NCBI RefSeq assembly: GCF_045310525.1
Contig: NZ_JBJHZY010000001.1
Span: forward strand, 62,001-126,000
Direction: 5' to 3'
DNA: 64,000 bases
Source of the DNA: Clostridium_AT radicumherbarum
GTDB lineage: Bacteria; Bacillota; Clostridia; Clostridiales; Clostridiaceae
Shown: one piece after another, positions 7,955 through 16,316 of the stretch
How positions within the stretch are numbered: position 1 is the first letter of the stretch
Layout: each line of letters opens with the position of its first letter
Notes under the pieces: model-generated
Databases searched by the model: none
What the model saw: the letters and a program-made list of their open reading frames with translations, nothing else
What the model was told of the DNA's origin: nothing
Position numbers and translations under genes: made by a program

Positions 7955-8857
7955 ATGAGTAATAGTTTCGCAGAAATACTAGATAAAGTAAAAAATAACA
8001 GCCGTAAAACTATTGCTGTAGCAGCAGCACAAGATGAGCCTGTTTTAGAAGCAATAAGAGATGCGAAAAACTTAGGACTTATTAATGCTATATTAGTAGG
8101 AGATAAAAATAAAATAATTGAAATTGCAAAATCTATAGATTTAGATGTAAACGATTTAGAAATTATTCATGAGCCAGATAATAACAGAGCAGCTCTTAAG
8201 GCTGTAGAATTAGTTTCCACGGGAAAAGCTCAAATGGTAATGAAAGGGCTTCTTGACACTGCAACTATTCTAAGAGCTGTATTGAATAAAGAAATTGGTC
8301 TTAGGACTGGAAGATTAATGTCACATGTAGCAGTATTTGAAATACCAGGCTATGATAGGCTTATATTTATAACTGATGCAGCACTTAATATGTATCCAGA
8401 TCTAAAAGCAAAAATAGATATATTAAATAATGCAGTAACTGTAGCAAAGGCTGTAGGAGTAGAAATTCCAAAGGTTGCACCAATATGTGCAGTTGAGGTT
8501 GTTAATCCTGATATGCCAGCCACTATTGATGCTTCTATACTTTCTAAAATGAATGAAAGAGGACAAATAAAGGGCTGCATAGTGGACGGGCCTTTAGCGG
8601 TAGACAATGCCTTGTCAGAAGAGGCTGCAAAACATAAGAAAATTGTAAGTAAAGTTGCTGGAAAAGCGGATATCTTATTACTTCCTAGTATTGAGGCTGG
8701 TAATGTAATGTATAAGACTTTAACTTACACTACAAGCTCTAAAAGCGGTGGAATAATTGTAGGTGCTGCTGCACCTGTAGTATTAACTTCAAGAGCAGAC
8801 AGTCCTGAGTCAAAGTTAAATGCAATTGCTCTTGCTGCATTAGTTTCAGAAATATAG
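7955..8857 (+). CDS. ptb: phosphate butyryltransferase
   Basis: 300 residues, the usual length of Ptb. It belongs to the phosphate acetyl/butyryltransferase family: an N-terminal TIAVAAAQDEPVLEA segment, MKGLLDTATILRAVLN, the conserved RLMSHVAVFEIPGY, ITDAALNMYPDL, and a C-terminal GGIIVGAAAPVVLTSRAD. It converts butyryl-CoA and phosphate to butyryl phosphate, feeding the butyrate kinases on both sides. AGGGGG lies six bases before the ATG. The following kinase starts ten bases after its stop, so ptb and the second buk form a tight pair, the classical clostridial ptb-buk arrangement. Confidence 0.96.
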   Translation: MSNSFAEILDKVKNNSRKTIAVAAAQDEPVLEAIRDAKNLGLINAILVGDKNKIIEIAKSIDLDVNDLEIIHEPDNNRAALKAVELVSTGKAQMVMKGLLDTATILRAVLNKEIGLRTGRLMSHVAVFEIPGYDRLIFITDAALNMYPDLKAKIDILNNAVTVAKAVGVEIPKVAPICAVEVVNPDMPATIDASILSKMNERGQIKGCIVDGPLAVDNALSEEAAKHKKIVSKVAGKADILLLPSIEAGNVMYKTLTYTTSSKSGGIIVGAAAPVVLTSRADSPESKLNAIALAALVSEI

Positions 8858-8867
8858 GGGGATAAAT

Positions 8868-9938
8868 ATGTCTTTCAAATTACTAATAATTAATCCAGGT
8901 TCAACCTCAACAAAAATTGGTGTATATGAGGATGAAACACCTTTATTAATCGAAACCTTAAGACATTCTACTGAAGAAATTGGAAAGTATAATAGTATAT
9001 ATGAACAGCTAGAATTTAGAAAAGCAATCATATTAGACATACTAAGAGAAAAATCCTTCGATGTATCTTCTTTAGATGCCGTAATCGGACGAGGAGGGCT
9101 GCTGAAGCCTATTGAAGGAGGAACCTATAAGGTTAATGATGCTATGCTCAAAGATTTAAAAGTTGGTTTCTTAGGTCAGCATGCCTCAAACCTTGGGGGA
9201 ATTTTAGCAAATGAGATAGCAAAAGAGCACAATATACCTGCTTTTATAGTGGATCCTGTTGTTGTTGATGAACTTCAGGAAGTTGCTCGAGTTTCAGGAA
9301 TTCCCGAAATACAAAGAGTAAGTATTTTTCATGCATTGAATCAAAAGGCTATAGCAAAGAGATACGCAAAAGATGTTAATAAAAAATATGAAGACATAAA
9401 TATTATAGTTGCACATCTAGGAGGCGGCATCTCTGTTGGAGCTCATAAAAATGGTAGAGTAGTGGATGTAAACAATGCTTTAGACGGAGAAGGCCCATTT
9501 TCTCCAGAACGTTCAGGAAGTCTTCCTGTTGGAGATTTAATTAAGTTGTGTTATAGTTCTAAATATACCTATGAAGAAATAAAAAAAATAATAAATGGTA
9601 AAGGCGGTTTTGTTGCTCATCTTAATACAAATGATGCTAGAGCTGTAGCAAAAGCTATGAATGAGGGAGACAAAAAGGCAGAATTAATTTTAAAGGCTAT
9701 GGCTTACCAAGTAGCTAAAGAAATTGGGAAATGTGCTGCAGTACTTTGTGGAAAGGTAGAAGGTATCATTCTAACTGGAGGTATTGCTTATGGTAAGGAA
9801 ATAGTAGAACTTATAACAGAACGAGTGAAATTTATTGCACCTGTTATTGTTTACCCTGGAGAGGATGAGCTTTTAGCACTAGCACAAGGCGGAATTAGGG
9901 TTTTAAACGGAGAAGAGGAAGCAAAAGACTATAATTAA
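8868..9938 (+). CDS. buk: butyrate kinase (second copy)
   Basis: 356 residues, the standard family length. It shows the same order of motifs as the first copy: INPGSTSTKIGVYEDE, GRGGLLKPIEGGTY, VAHLGGGISVGAHKNGR, FSPERSG, ILTGGIAYGKEI and PGEDELLALA. It starts ten bases after ptb and follows GGGG, so it is translationally close to ptb and is probably the main partner of that enzyme. The two kinases share their motifs but differ throughout, so this is an old duplication and not a recent copy. Different acid chain-length or branching preference is plausible but cannot be read from sequence. Confidence 0.95.
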   Translation: MSFKLLIINPGSTSTKIGVYEDETPLLIETLRHSTEEIGKYNSIYEQLEFRKAIILDILREKSFDVSSLDAVIGRGGLLKPIEGGTYKVNDAMLKDLKVGFLGQHASNLGGILANEIAKEHNIPAFIVDPVVVDELQEVARVSGIPEIQRVSIFHALNQKAIAKRYAKDVNKKYEDINIIVAHLGGGISVGAHKNGRVVDVNNALDGEGPFSPERSGSLPVGDLIKLCYSSKYTYEEIKKIINGKGGFVAHLNTNDARAVAKAMNEGDKKAELILKAMAYQVAKEIGKCAAVLCGKVEGIILTGGIAYGKEIVELITERVKFIAPVIVYPGEDELLALAQGGIRVLNGEEEAKDYN

Positions 9939-9958
9939 TCTATGAAGTGAGGTGTTTT

Positions 9959-10624
9959 ATGAGCAGAATTAGAATTTTCACTGGGCATTTTGGAAGTGGC
10001 AAAACAGAAATAGCTATAAATTATGCAATTAATTTAGCAAAGCAGGGTAAAAAGGTAGCAATTGCTGACATAGATATCGTTAATCCCTACTTTTGTGTAA
10101 GGGATATCAGTGAATATTTAAATAGTGAATATGGAATAAGGGTAATAGCCTCAAATCCCCATTATTCAAATGCTGAGCTTGCCGTTGTACCTGCAGAAAT
10201 CATATCAGTATTTAATGATAAATCCTATGAGGTTGTTATGGACATAGGTGGGGATGATATGGGAGCTGTGGTTCTTGGACAATATAATAGATTTTTTAGG
10301 GAAGAGCCCTATGATATGTATTTTGTAATTAATAATAATAGACCTCAAACTTCAAATATAGAAGACATTGAAGAATATATTAAAGCTATACAATATACTT
10401 CAAGACTTAAGGTGACACATTTAATTTCAAATACCAATTTATCCTATGAGACTACTCTAGAGGATATATTAAAGGGGGATAAGGAGGTCTGTGAGCTTTC
10501 AAAAAAACTTACAATTCCTTATAAATATACAGTTTGCAGAAGAGATTTTGCAGAAGAGATTAAAAATAAAGTGCAGGGCGAAATTTTACCTATTGACATT
10601 TATATGAAACCACCATGGAGGTAA
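9959..10624 (+). CDS. P-loop ATPase (CobQ/MinD-like) of unknown function
   Basis: 221 residues. The Walker A motif GHFGSGKTE sits at the N-terminus, the switch-like IADIDIVNPYF about 35 residues later, and a Walker B VVMDIGGDD near residue 100, giving the SIMIBI/MinD-type fold. Unlike ParA/MinD it has GSGKTE rather than the deviant KGGxGKS/T. A CRRDF segment lies near the C-terminus. It sits between a butyrate kinase and the ferredoxin subunit of an oxidoreductase, all on one strand with gaps under 30 bases, so it is part of that operon. It may help assembly or control of the oxidoreductase; this is inference only. ATG at 9959 with GTGAGG is preferred to a GTG four codons earlier. Confidence 0.8.
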   Translation: MSRIRIFTGHFGSGKTEIAINYAINLAKQGKKVAIADIDIVNPYFCVRDISEYLNSEYGIRVIASNPHYSNAELAVVPAEIISVFNDKSYEVVMDIGGDDMGAVVLGQYNRFFREEPYDMYFVINNNRPQTSNIEDIEEYIKAIQYTSRLKVTHLISNTNLSYETTLEDILKGDKEVCELSKKLTIPYKYTVCRRDFAEEIKNKVQGEILPIDIYMKPPWR

Positions 10625-10652
10625 ATACAATTAAAAGGATGGAGGGAAGATT

Positions 10653-10862
10653 ATGCCACGAGTTACTTTTAACGAAGAGAGATGTAAAGGCTGCGGTAAT
10701 TGTATTGCAGTTTGTCCAACAAAAATTATAGCTTTTTCATCAAGATTAAATGTTAAGGGTTATCATCCAGCAGAGGTTACAGAGGACAAAATGAGTAAAT
10801 GCATAGGCTGTATTTCATGTGCTAGAATGTGTCCAGACTGCGTTATAGTTGTTGAAAAATAA
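10653..10862 (+). CDS. 2-oxoacid:ferredoxin oxidoreductase, ferredoxin-like delta subunit (2x[4Fe-4S])
   Basis: 69 residues with two Cx2Cx2CxxxCP-type clusters: CKGCGNCIAVCP near residue 11 and CIGCISCARMCP near residue 49. It is the electron-transfer subunit of a four-subunit 2-oxoacid:ferredoxin oxidoreductase (VorD/KorD class), passing electrons from the thiamine enzyme to ferredoxin. GGAGGG lies before the ATG. The next gene starts 13 bases after its stop, and the alpha, beta and gamma subunits follow in order. Confidence 0.9.
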   Translation: MPRVTFNEERCKGCGNCIAVCPTKIIAFSSRLNVKGYHPAEVTEDKMSKCIGCISCARMCPDCVIVVEK

Positions 10863-10875
10863 GGGAGGGTTCATA

Positions 10876-11976
10876 ATGAGTGAAAAGGTATTAATGAAGG
10901 GAAATGAGGCTATAGGCGAAGCTGCTATTAGAGCTAACTGCCAGTGCTTCTTTGGTTACCCTATTACACCCCAAACTGAAGTAGCTGCTTATATGTCAAA
11001 GATGATGCCTAAGCTTGGAAGAGTTTTTGTACAGGCTGAAAGTGAAGTAGCTGCAATTAATATGGTTTATGGTGCAGCTGGGAGTGGAGTTAGAGTACTA
11101 ACTTCTTCATCAAGCCCAGGAATAAGCTTAAAGGCAGAGGGTATATCTTATATAGCAGGTGCTGAACTTCCCTGTGTTATTATAAATATTGTTAGAGGTG
11201 GTCCAGGACTTGGAGGAATTCAGCCTGCTCAGTCTGACTATTTTCAAGCTACAAAAGGAGGCGGACATGGCGATTACCAAATGCCTGTATATGCTCCGGC
11301 TTCAATTCAAGAAATGGTGGATTTAGTTCAAGAAGCTTTTGATGTTGCCGATATGTACAGAACTCCCTGTATGGTTATGGGAGATGGAATGCTTGGACAA
11401 ATGATGGAACCAGTTGAATTCAAAGAAAGATCAAAGAGAGAACTTCCTAATAAAGATTGGGCTGCTAATGGTTTAAAGGGAAGAAAGACTCATAATGTTA
11501 TAAATTCATTATATTTAGATCCAGAATCCTTAGAAAATCACAATATTAAGCTTAAGGCTAAATATGATGATATTAAAAAGAATGAAACTAGATATGAATT
11601 ATACAATTGCAACGAAGATTGCGATTTAATTATAGTTGCCTATGGTACAACTTCAAGAATATGCAAGAATGTTATTAAGATGGCAAGGGAATGCAACATA
11701 AAGCTTGGTCTTATTAGACCAATAACACTATGGCCATTCCCAGTAGAAGCTTTTGAAAAAACAGTAAATAATACAAGACATGGATATATCTCTGTAGAAA
11801 TGAGCATGGGACAAATGGTTGAGGATGTTAAACTTTCAGTTAACGGAAGAAAACCAGTCCATTTCTATGGAAGATCAGGTGGAATGGTTCCACATCCAGA
11901 GGAAATATTAAATAAAGTAAAGGAAATTATAGGCTTTAAAGAAGCAAGAGAAGAAGTAGCAGGAGGTAGAGAATAA
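10876..11976 (+). CDS. 2-oxoacid:ferredoxin oxidoreductase alpha subunit (VorB/KorA type)
   Basis: 366 residues. The N-terminal pyrimidine-binding domain (EAAIRANCQCFFGYPITPQT, then VQAESEVAAINMVYGAAGSG with the catalytic-type glutamate) is followed by a C-terminal transketolase-like domain (IIVAYGTTSRICKN, LIRPITLWPFP). With the next gene it forms the thiamine-diphosphate core that oxidatively decarboxylates a 2-oxoacid to an acyl-CoA, reducing ferredoxin. Whether the substrate is 2-oxoisovalerate or 2-oxoglutarate cannot be decided; linkage to acyl-phosphate kinases favours a branched or short-chain acyl product. ATG at 10876 follows AGGGAGGG; the longer frame starting inside the ferredoxin gene is rejected. 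Confidence 0.92.
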   Translation: MSEKVLMKGNEAIGEAAIRANCQCFFGYPITPQTEVAAYMSKMMPKLGRVFVQAESEVAAINMVYGAAGSGVRVLTSSSSPGISLKAEGISYIAGAELPCVIINIVRGGPGLGGIQPAQSDYFQATKGGGHGDYQMPVYAPASIQEMVDLVQEAFDVADMYRTPCMVMGDGMLGQMMEPVEFKERSKRELPNKDWAANGLKGRKTHNVINSLYLDPESLENHNIKLKAKYDDIKKNETRYELYNCNEDCDLIIVAYGTTSRICKNVIKMARECNIKLGLIRPITLWPFPVEAFEKTVNNTRHGYISVEMSMGQMVEDVKLSVNGRKPVHFYGRSGGMVPHPEEILNKVKEIIGFKEAREEVAGGRE

Positions 11977-12731
11977 TGGCAATAGTATTTCAACCACCTA
12001 AGGCTCTATTAGATGTACCTACTCATTATTGTCCTGGATGTACTCATGGGGTAATCCATAGACTTATTGCTGAAGTTATAGATGAATTAGATATATTAGA
12101 TAAAACTATTGGCGTTGCACCTGTAGGATGTTCAGTTTTAGCCTATGACTATTTTGCCTGCGATATGTTCGAAGCAGCACATGGAAGAGCACCAGCAGTA
12201 GCAACAGGGATAAAAAGATCACATCCTGATAGCGTAGTATTTACCTATCAAGGTGATGGAGATTTAGCTGCAATTGGAACAGCTGAAATTGTTCATGCAG
12301 CAACAAGAGGAGAAAATATAGTTTCTATATTTGTAAATAATTGCATATACGGAATGACAGGAGGACAAATGGCTCCTACAACTCTTCCAGGGCAAGTTAC
12401 TGAAACAACGCCTTATGGAAGAGATGTTAAAACAGCTGGCCATCCAATTAGAGTTTCAGAGATGATAGCTACCTTAGATGGAGCTGCTTATATTGAAAGG
12501 GTATCTGTTGACAGTGTACCAAATGTTATAAAAGCAAAAAAGGCTATAAAAAAGGCATTTGAAAACCAATTAGCTGGGAAAGGCTTCTCCATGGTAGAGG
12601 TTTTATCAATTTGCCCAACTAACTGGGGTTTATCAACTTCAGAGTCCTTTAAATGGCTAAGAGAAAATATGATACCTTATTATCCATTAGGTGTTAAAAA
12701 AGATACCACTGGAATGCAGGAGGTAAAATAA
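11976..12731 (+). CDS. 2-oxoacid:ferredoxin oxidoreductase beta subunit (thiamine diphosphate binding)
   Basis: 251 residues. CPGCTHGVIHRL at the start supplies the cofactor or cluster-binding cysteines of the family, and GDGDLAAIG followed about 27 residues later by NN (VNNCIYGMTGGQMAPTT) is the thiamine diphosphate/Mg motif. It pairs with the alpha subunit. The first base of its ATG is the last base of the alpha stop codon, so translation is coupled. It ends two bases before the gamma subunit gene. Confidence 0.93.
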   Translation: MAIVFQPPKALLDVPTHYCPGCTHGVIHRLIAEVIDELDILDKTIGVAPVGCSVLAYDYFACDMFEAAHGRAPAVATGIKRSHPDSVVFTYQGDGDLAAIGTAEIVHAATRGENIVSIFVNNCIYGMTGGQMAPTTLPGQVTETTPYGRDVKTAGHPIRVSEMIATLDGAAYIERVSVDSVPNVIKAKKAIKKAFENQLAGKGFSMVEVLSICPTNWGLSTSESFKWLRENMIPYYPLGVKKDTTGMQEVK

Positions 12732-12732
12732 A

Positions 12733-13263
12733 ATGGCAGCACAAGAAATTTTATTTGCAGGCTTTGGAGGCCAAGGTATTCTTTCAATGGGAAAGTTCTT
12801 AGCTTATGCTGGAATGGATGCCGGGCTTAATGTTTCCTGGTTACCTTCTTATGGTCCAGAAATGAGAGGAGGTACTGCTAACTGTTCAGTAATTCTTACT
12901 GAAGAGACAGTTGGTTCACCAATAGTAAATGAAGCTACAACTTTAGTTGTAATGAATAGACCTTCCTTAGATAAATTTGAAAATGCTATTAAAACAAATG
13001 GCTTATTAATAGTGGATAGTGACCTTGTAAACAGGGTTCCAGAAAGAAAGGACTTAGAGGTTATAAGTATCCCTGCTCAAACAATTGCAGAGGAAATAGG
13101 AAGCAAGACTATTGCAAATATGGTACTTCTAGGAGCCTTAGTTGCAAAAACTGGAATAGTTTCAATGGAGGATTTGCTTAAGGCGCTAAAGGATCATGGT
13201 AAAGAAAAATTCTATGAGTCAAATAAAAAAGCATTAGAAAAAGGTGCTCAGTACGTAGCTTAA
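12733..13263 (+). CDS. 2-oxoacid:ferredoxin oxidoreductase gamma subunit
   Basis: 176 residues of the POR gamma family: FAGFGGQGILSMGK at the N-terminus, then WLPSYGPEMRGGTANC, a glycine-rich region that binds CoA-side parts of the complex in known enzymes. It is the last gene of the operon that runs from the butyrate kinases; a terminator follows about 35 bases after its stop. The order delta-alpha-beta-gamma is typical of VorDBAC/KorDABC operons. Confidence 0.92.
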   Translation: MAAQEILFAGFGGQGILSMGKFLAYAGMDAGLNVSWLPSYGPEMRGGTANCSVILTEETVGSPIVNEATTLVVMNRPSLDKFENAIKTNGLLIVDSDLVNRVPERKDLEVISIPAQTIAEEIGSKTIANMVLLGALVAKTGIVSMEDLLKALKDHGKEKFYESNKKALEKGAQYVA

Positions 13264-13297
13264 TTTTATTATCAGACTATAAATTAAATGTTAGTTT

Positions 13298-13337
13298 AAC
13301 AAGGTGCTTTACTAAGTAGTAACCACCTTGTTTTTAT
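13298..13337 (+). terminator. Rho-independent terminator of the oxidoreductase operon
   Basis: A nine-base-pair stem AACAAGGTG/CACCTTGTT is followed by TTTATTT, right after the gamma-subunit gene. Confidence 0.85.
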
Positions 13338-13446
13338 TTAAAAAGATAACAATTATCAAAAAAGAATATTATAATTGAATAGTTGAGACATATACATCTG
13401 ATGAAAAGTTATCAATATTATAATTGTGGAAAATGGAGAGAATGTT

Positions 13447-14298
13447 ATGATAAATTATAAAAGATGCAGTGAGGTTGATTTACAAAAGGTATACGACGCC
13501 TTTAGTATAGGTTTTTCTGACTATATTATTAAAATTCAAATGCCAAAGGAAGCATTTCTAGAAAGGTTCTTTGGACCTGAGGGAAATAGCCTAGAAACTT
13601 CATTTATAGCTTTAGATAATGAAAGACCTATAGGTTTAGTACTAGGTGGAGTAAAGGTCTATGAGGGAATCAAAACTATGAGATGCGGAACAATGGCTAT
13701 TGACCCAAGTTATAGAGGTCTAGGGATAAGCAAAGAACTTATGAAACTTCATAAAAAAGAAGCAATTAAAAATGGATGTAAGCAGCTATTTTTAGAGGTA
13801 ATAGTGGGAAATGACAGAGCTATAAATTTTTATAAAAAAACAGGCTATGAAAAAATATATGATCTCTCTTATTTCAGTGGAGATAATTTAAAAATAATAG
13901 AGCAAAAGTTAAATAATGAAGTTGATATTAAAGAAATTAACTTCCAGAAACTAAAGGGTTTCTCAGAAAAAAGTTCAGACGTACATATAAATTGGCAAAA
14001 TGATATAGATTATATTAAAAAATTAAAAGGACAGGAAAATTACGGCGCTTATGTTAATAACGAGCTTATTGCAGTTATTAGTGCTAATAAAAATTCAAAA
14101 ATTAATTATCTTTATGTTATTAAAGAGCATAGAGGAAAGCATATAGCAGCTTCACTTATTAATCATGCAGTTATACAGCTAGATTTAGATAAACTTAGTA
14201 TTGGTTTACCAAATAATGCATCACTAATGGGCTTTTTAAAGAAAATAGGATTTTCAAGGGATAATATATCCCAATATGAAATGTACTGTAACCTTTAA
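13447..14298 (+). CDS. double-GNAT N-acetyltransferase family protein
   Basis: 283 residues. The first half is a clear GNAT domain: MAIDPSYRGLGISKELMKLHKKEA carries the acetyl-CoA loop (Q/RxxGxG/A form, here RGLGIS), followed by LEVIVGNDRAINFYKKTGYEK. The second half has a weaker second GNAT-like unit (INYLYVIKEHRGKHIAASLI), so the protein looks like a tandem GNAT. Substrate unknown. The frame opens with a GTG at 13426, but ATG at 13447 follows GGAGAG by six bases and begins at the domain. It has its own leader after the oxidoreductase terminator and precedes glmM without a visible terminator. Confidence 0.85.
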   Translation: MINYKRCSEVDLQKVYDAFSIGFSDYIIKIQMPKEAFLERFFGPEGNSLETSFIALDNERPIGLVLGGVKVYEGIKTMRCGTMAIDPSYRGLGISKELMKLHKKEAIKNGCKQLFLEVIVGNDRAINFYKKTGYEKIYDLSYFSGDNLKIIEQKLNNEVDIKEINFQKLKGFSEKSSDVHINWQNDIDYIKKLKGQENYGAYVNNELIAVISANKNSKINYLYVIKEHRGKHIAASLINHAVIQLDLDKLSIGLPNNASLMGFLKKIGFSRDNISQYEMYCNL

Positions 14299-14329
14299 AA
14301 TTTCTACTCATAGAGTCTGTAGTAATTAT

Positions 14330-14359
14330 TTTACATTGTAATAAAATAACAAATATAAT
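14330..14359 (+). promoter_or_regulatory. sigma-A-type promoter for glmM
   Basis: TTTACA (14330-14335) and TATAAT (14354-14359) are separated by 18 bases and lie about 50 bases before glmM. This suggests glmM is transcribed on its own here and not only from cdaA. Confidence 0.5.
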
Positions 14360-14407
14360 ATAATAAAATTGTGTGTTTACGTAAAGACGAAAAGTGAGGT
14401 TTAATAA

Positions 14408-15757
14408 ATGAGTAGAATGTTTGGAACTGATGGAGTAAGAGGTATAGCAAATAAAGAATTAACATCTCAAATTGCCTATGATTTAGGAAGAGCAGGAGCT
14501 TATGTACTTACAGAAGGAGCTCATAAACCTAAAATCATAGTTGGTATGGATACAAGAATATCTGGAGATATGCTTGAAGCAGCACTTGTAGCTGGAATAC
14601 TTTCAGTAGGGGCAGAAGCTTTGAGATTAGGAGTTGTGCCAACACCAGCAGTAGCTTATTTAACAAGAAAATATGGAGCAGATGCAGGAGTAGTTATTTC
14701 AGCTTCTCATAATCCGGTAGAATATAATGGTATTAAGTTTTTTAATTCACAAGGATATAAGCTTTCAGACGAATTAGAGGATAGAATACAAGCAGTTATA
14801 GAAAGCAACTTTGAAGGGGTACCTTCACCAGTTGGTGGAGACCTTGGAAGAAAGAAAACAGAGGAAGCTGGCTTAGATGAATATATAGAATTTGCAAAAT
14901 CCACAATTGATGTTGATTTTAAAGGTATGAAGATAGCCTTAGACTGCGCTAATGGAGCTAACTATATAGCAGCAGTTGAGACCTTTAGAAGTCTTGGTGC
15001 AGAAGTTGTAGTTATTAATAATGACCCAGATGGAGTAAATATAAATAAAAATTGCGGCTCTACACATCCTGAAGAACTAATGGAATATGTAGTAAAGAAG
15101 GGCTGTGACTTAGGGCTTGCCTTTGATGGTGATGCAGACAGATGTCTTGCTATTGATGAAAAAGGAAATTTAGTAAATGGCGACTTTATGATAGCAATCT
15201 GCGGAAAATATCTTAAGGAGCAGGGGAAGCTTAATAAGGATGCTGTTGTTGTAACAGTAATGAGCAACTTAGGTCTTGAAATTGCCTTAAATAAAGAAGA
15301 TATTAAAACTGTTAAAACTAAGGTTGGAGACAGATATGTACTTGAAGAAATGGTTAAGGAAGGATATAAGCTAGGTGGAGAGCAGTCAGGTCATGTTATA
15401 TTTTTAGATTATAATACTACTGGAGATGGACTTGTAACAGGACTTCAAATAGCATCTATAGTTAAGAAAAGCGGCAAGAAACTATCTGAACTTGCTTCTA
15501 TGATGAAAGAGCTTCCACAGGTTTTAGTTAATGCTAAGATACCAAATAATAAGAAGAATATCTACGAAACTGATGAAGAAATTATAAATGAAATAAAAAG
15601 CATGGAAGAAAAGCTTCATGGCTGTGGAAGAGTTTTAATAAGACCTTCTGGTACAGAACCTCTTGTTAGAGTTATGCTAGAAGGAGAAAATCAGGAAGAG
15701 ATAGACAAAATGGCACATGATTTAGCTAAAATGATTGCAGAAAAGGCTAACAGATAA
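14408..15757 (+). CDS. glmM: phosphoglucosamine mutase GlmM
   Basis: 449 residues, standard for GlmM. It starts MSRMFGTDGVRGIAN, has the phosphoserine loop VVISASHNPVEYNG near residue 100, the metal loop LAFDGDADRC near residue 240, the sugar loop GGEQSGH, and the C-terminal phosphate-binding IRPSGTEPLVRVM. It converts glucosamine-6-phosphate to glucosamine-1-phosphate for peptidoglycan precursors. In many Firmicutes it sits directly after cdaA-cdaR and its product binds and inhibits CdaA. Here eleven genes separate them. Confidence 0.97.
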   Translation: MSRMFGTDGVRGIANKELTSQIAYDLGRAGAYVLTEGAHKPKIIVGMDTRISGDMLEAALVAGILSVGAEALRLGVVPTPAVAYLTRKYGADAGVVISASHNPVEYNGIKFFNSQGYKLSDELEDRIQAVIESNFEGVPSPVGGDLGRKKTEEAGLDEYIEFAKSTIDVDFKGMKIALDCANGANYIAAVETFRSLGAEVVVINNDPDGVNINKNCGSTHPEELMEYVVKKGCDLGLAFDGDADRCLAIDEKGNLVNGDFMIAICGKYLKEQGKLNKDAVVVTVMSNLGLEIALNKEDIKTVKTKVGDRYVLEEMVKEGYKLGGEQSGHVIFLDYNTTGDGLVTGLQIASIVKKSGKKLSELASMMKELPQVLVNAKIPNNKKNIYETDEEIINEIKSMEEKLHGCGRVLIRPSGTEPLVRVMLEGENQEEIDKMAHDLAKMIAEKANR

Positions 15758-15841
15758 AAAATATTTATTAAGCATAATAAACAATAACCTATTAACAAAT
15801 ATAATATCCATAAGGCTAAGTAAAATTAAGTATTAAAATAT

Positions 15842-15868
15842 AAAAGACCGCAGATTGCGGTCTTTTAT
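15842..15868. terminator. bidirectional terminator between glmM and the cold-shock gene
   Basis: A ten-base-pair perfect stem (AAAGACCGCA/TGCGGTCTTT, loop GAT) carries T runs on both strands and lies between converging genes. Confidence 0.85.
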
Positions 15869-15940
15869 CATACTAGAAGCTTAATATTCTTTTAAAAAGT
15901 TATATTAATAAACCTGGTAAGGTTAAATGCTTCTTACATA

Positions 15941-16138
15941 TTATGCAGGCTTAACATTAATTGCCTGATCTCCCTTTTGACCCTGAGTTAAATCAAAGCT
16001 GACTTTATCTCCTTCATTAAGTGTCTTAAAGCCGCTAGATTCAATACCTGAATAATGTACAAAGACATCCTTGCCATCATCTGTTGTAATAAAGCCAAAG
16101 CCCTTTTGTGAATTAAACCATTTTACTGTTCCTTGCAT
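15941..16138 (-). CDS. cold-shock protein (CspA family)
   Basis: 65 residues, a single cold-shock domain: MQGTVKWFNSQKGFGFI contains RNP1 (KGFGFI) and DVFVHYSGI contains RNP2. Such proteins bind single-stranded RNA or DNA and act as RNA chaperones. AGGAGG lies eight bases before the ATG. It is the only gene on this strand between 2.8 and 39 kb and appears monocistronic; a transcribed leader of up to about 100 bases is possible upstream, as is common for csp genes. Confidence 0.96.
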   Translation of the reverse strand: MQGTVKWFNSQKGFGFITTDDGKDVFVHYSGIESSGFKTLNEGDKVSFDLTQGQKGDQAINVKPA

Positions 16139-16316
16139 TTAAATAAACCTCCTAAATGTTAAAAAACTACAGTCAATATTTTTTTAATAAATATCAACAT
16201 CTATAGTCTACCACTTAATCTAATATTTATTCAAATATTTACTATTATTCTAAAGTGAATTAAAATTATATAGGTAAGAAATGAAAACAATAAAAATTAC
16301 CAGTGAGGTGACAATA

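Noticed and set aside
11976..12731. Naming the oxidoreductase precisely as VorA or KorB
   Set aside because: Motifs show a 2-oxoacid:ferredoxin oxidoreductase, but no residue I can read decides between oxoisovalerate and oxoglutarate.
14962..15267. 101-codon open frame opposite glmM
   Set aside because: Serine- and proline-rich translation typical of the reverse strand of AT-rich genes; glmM motifs account for the region.
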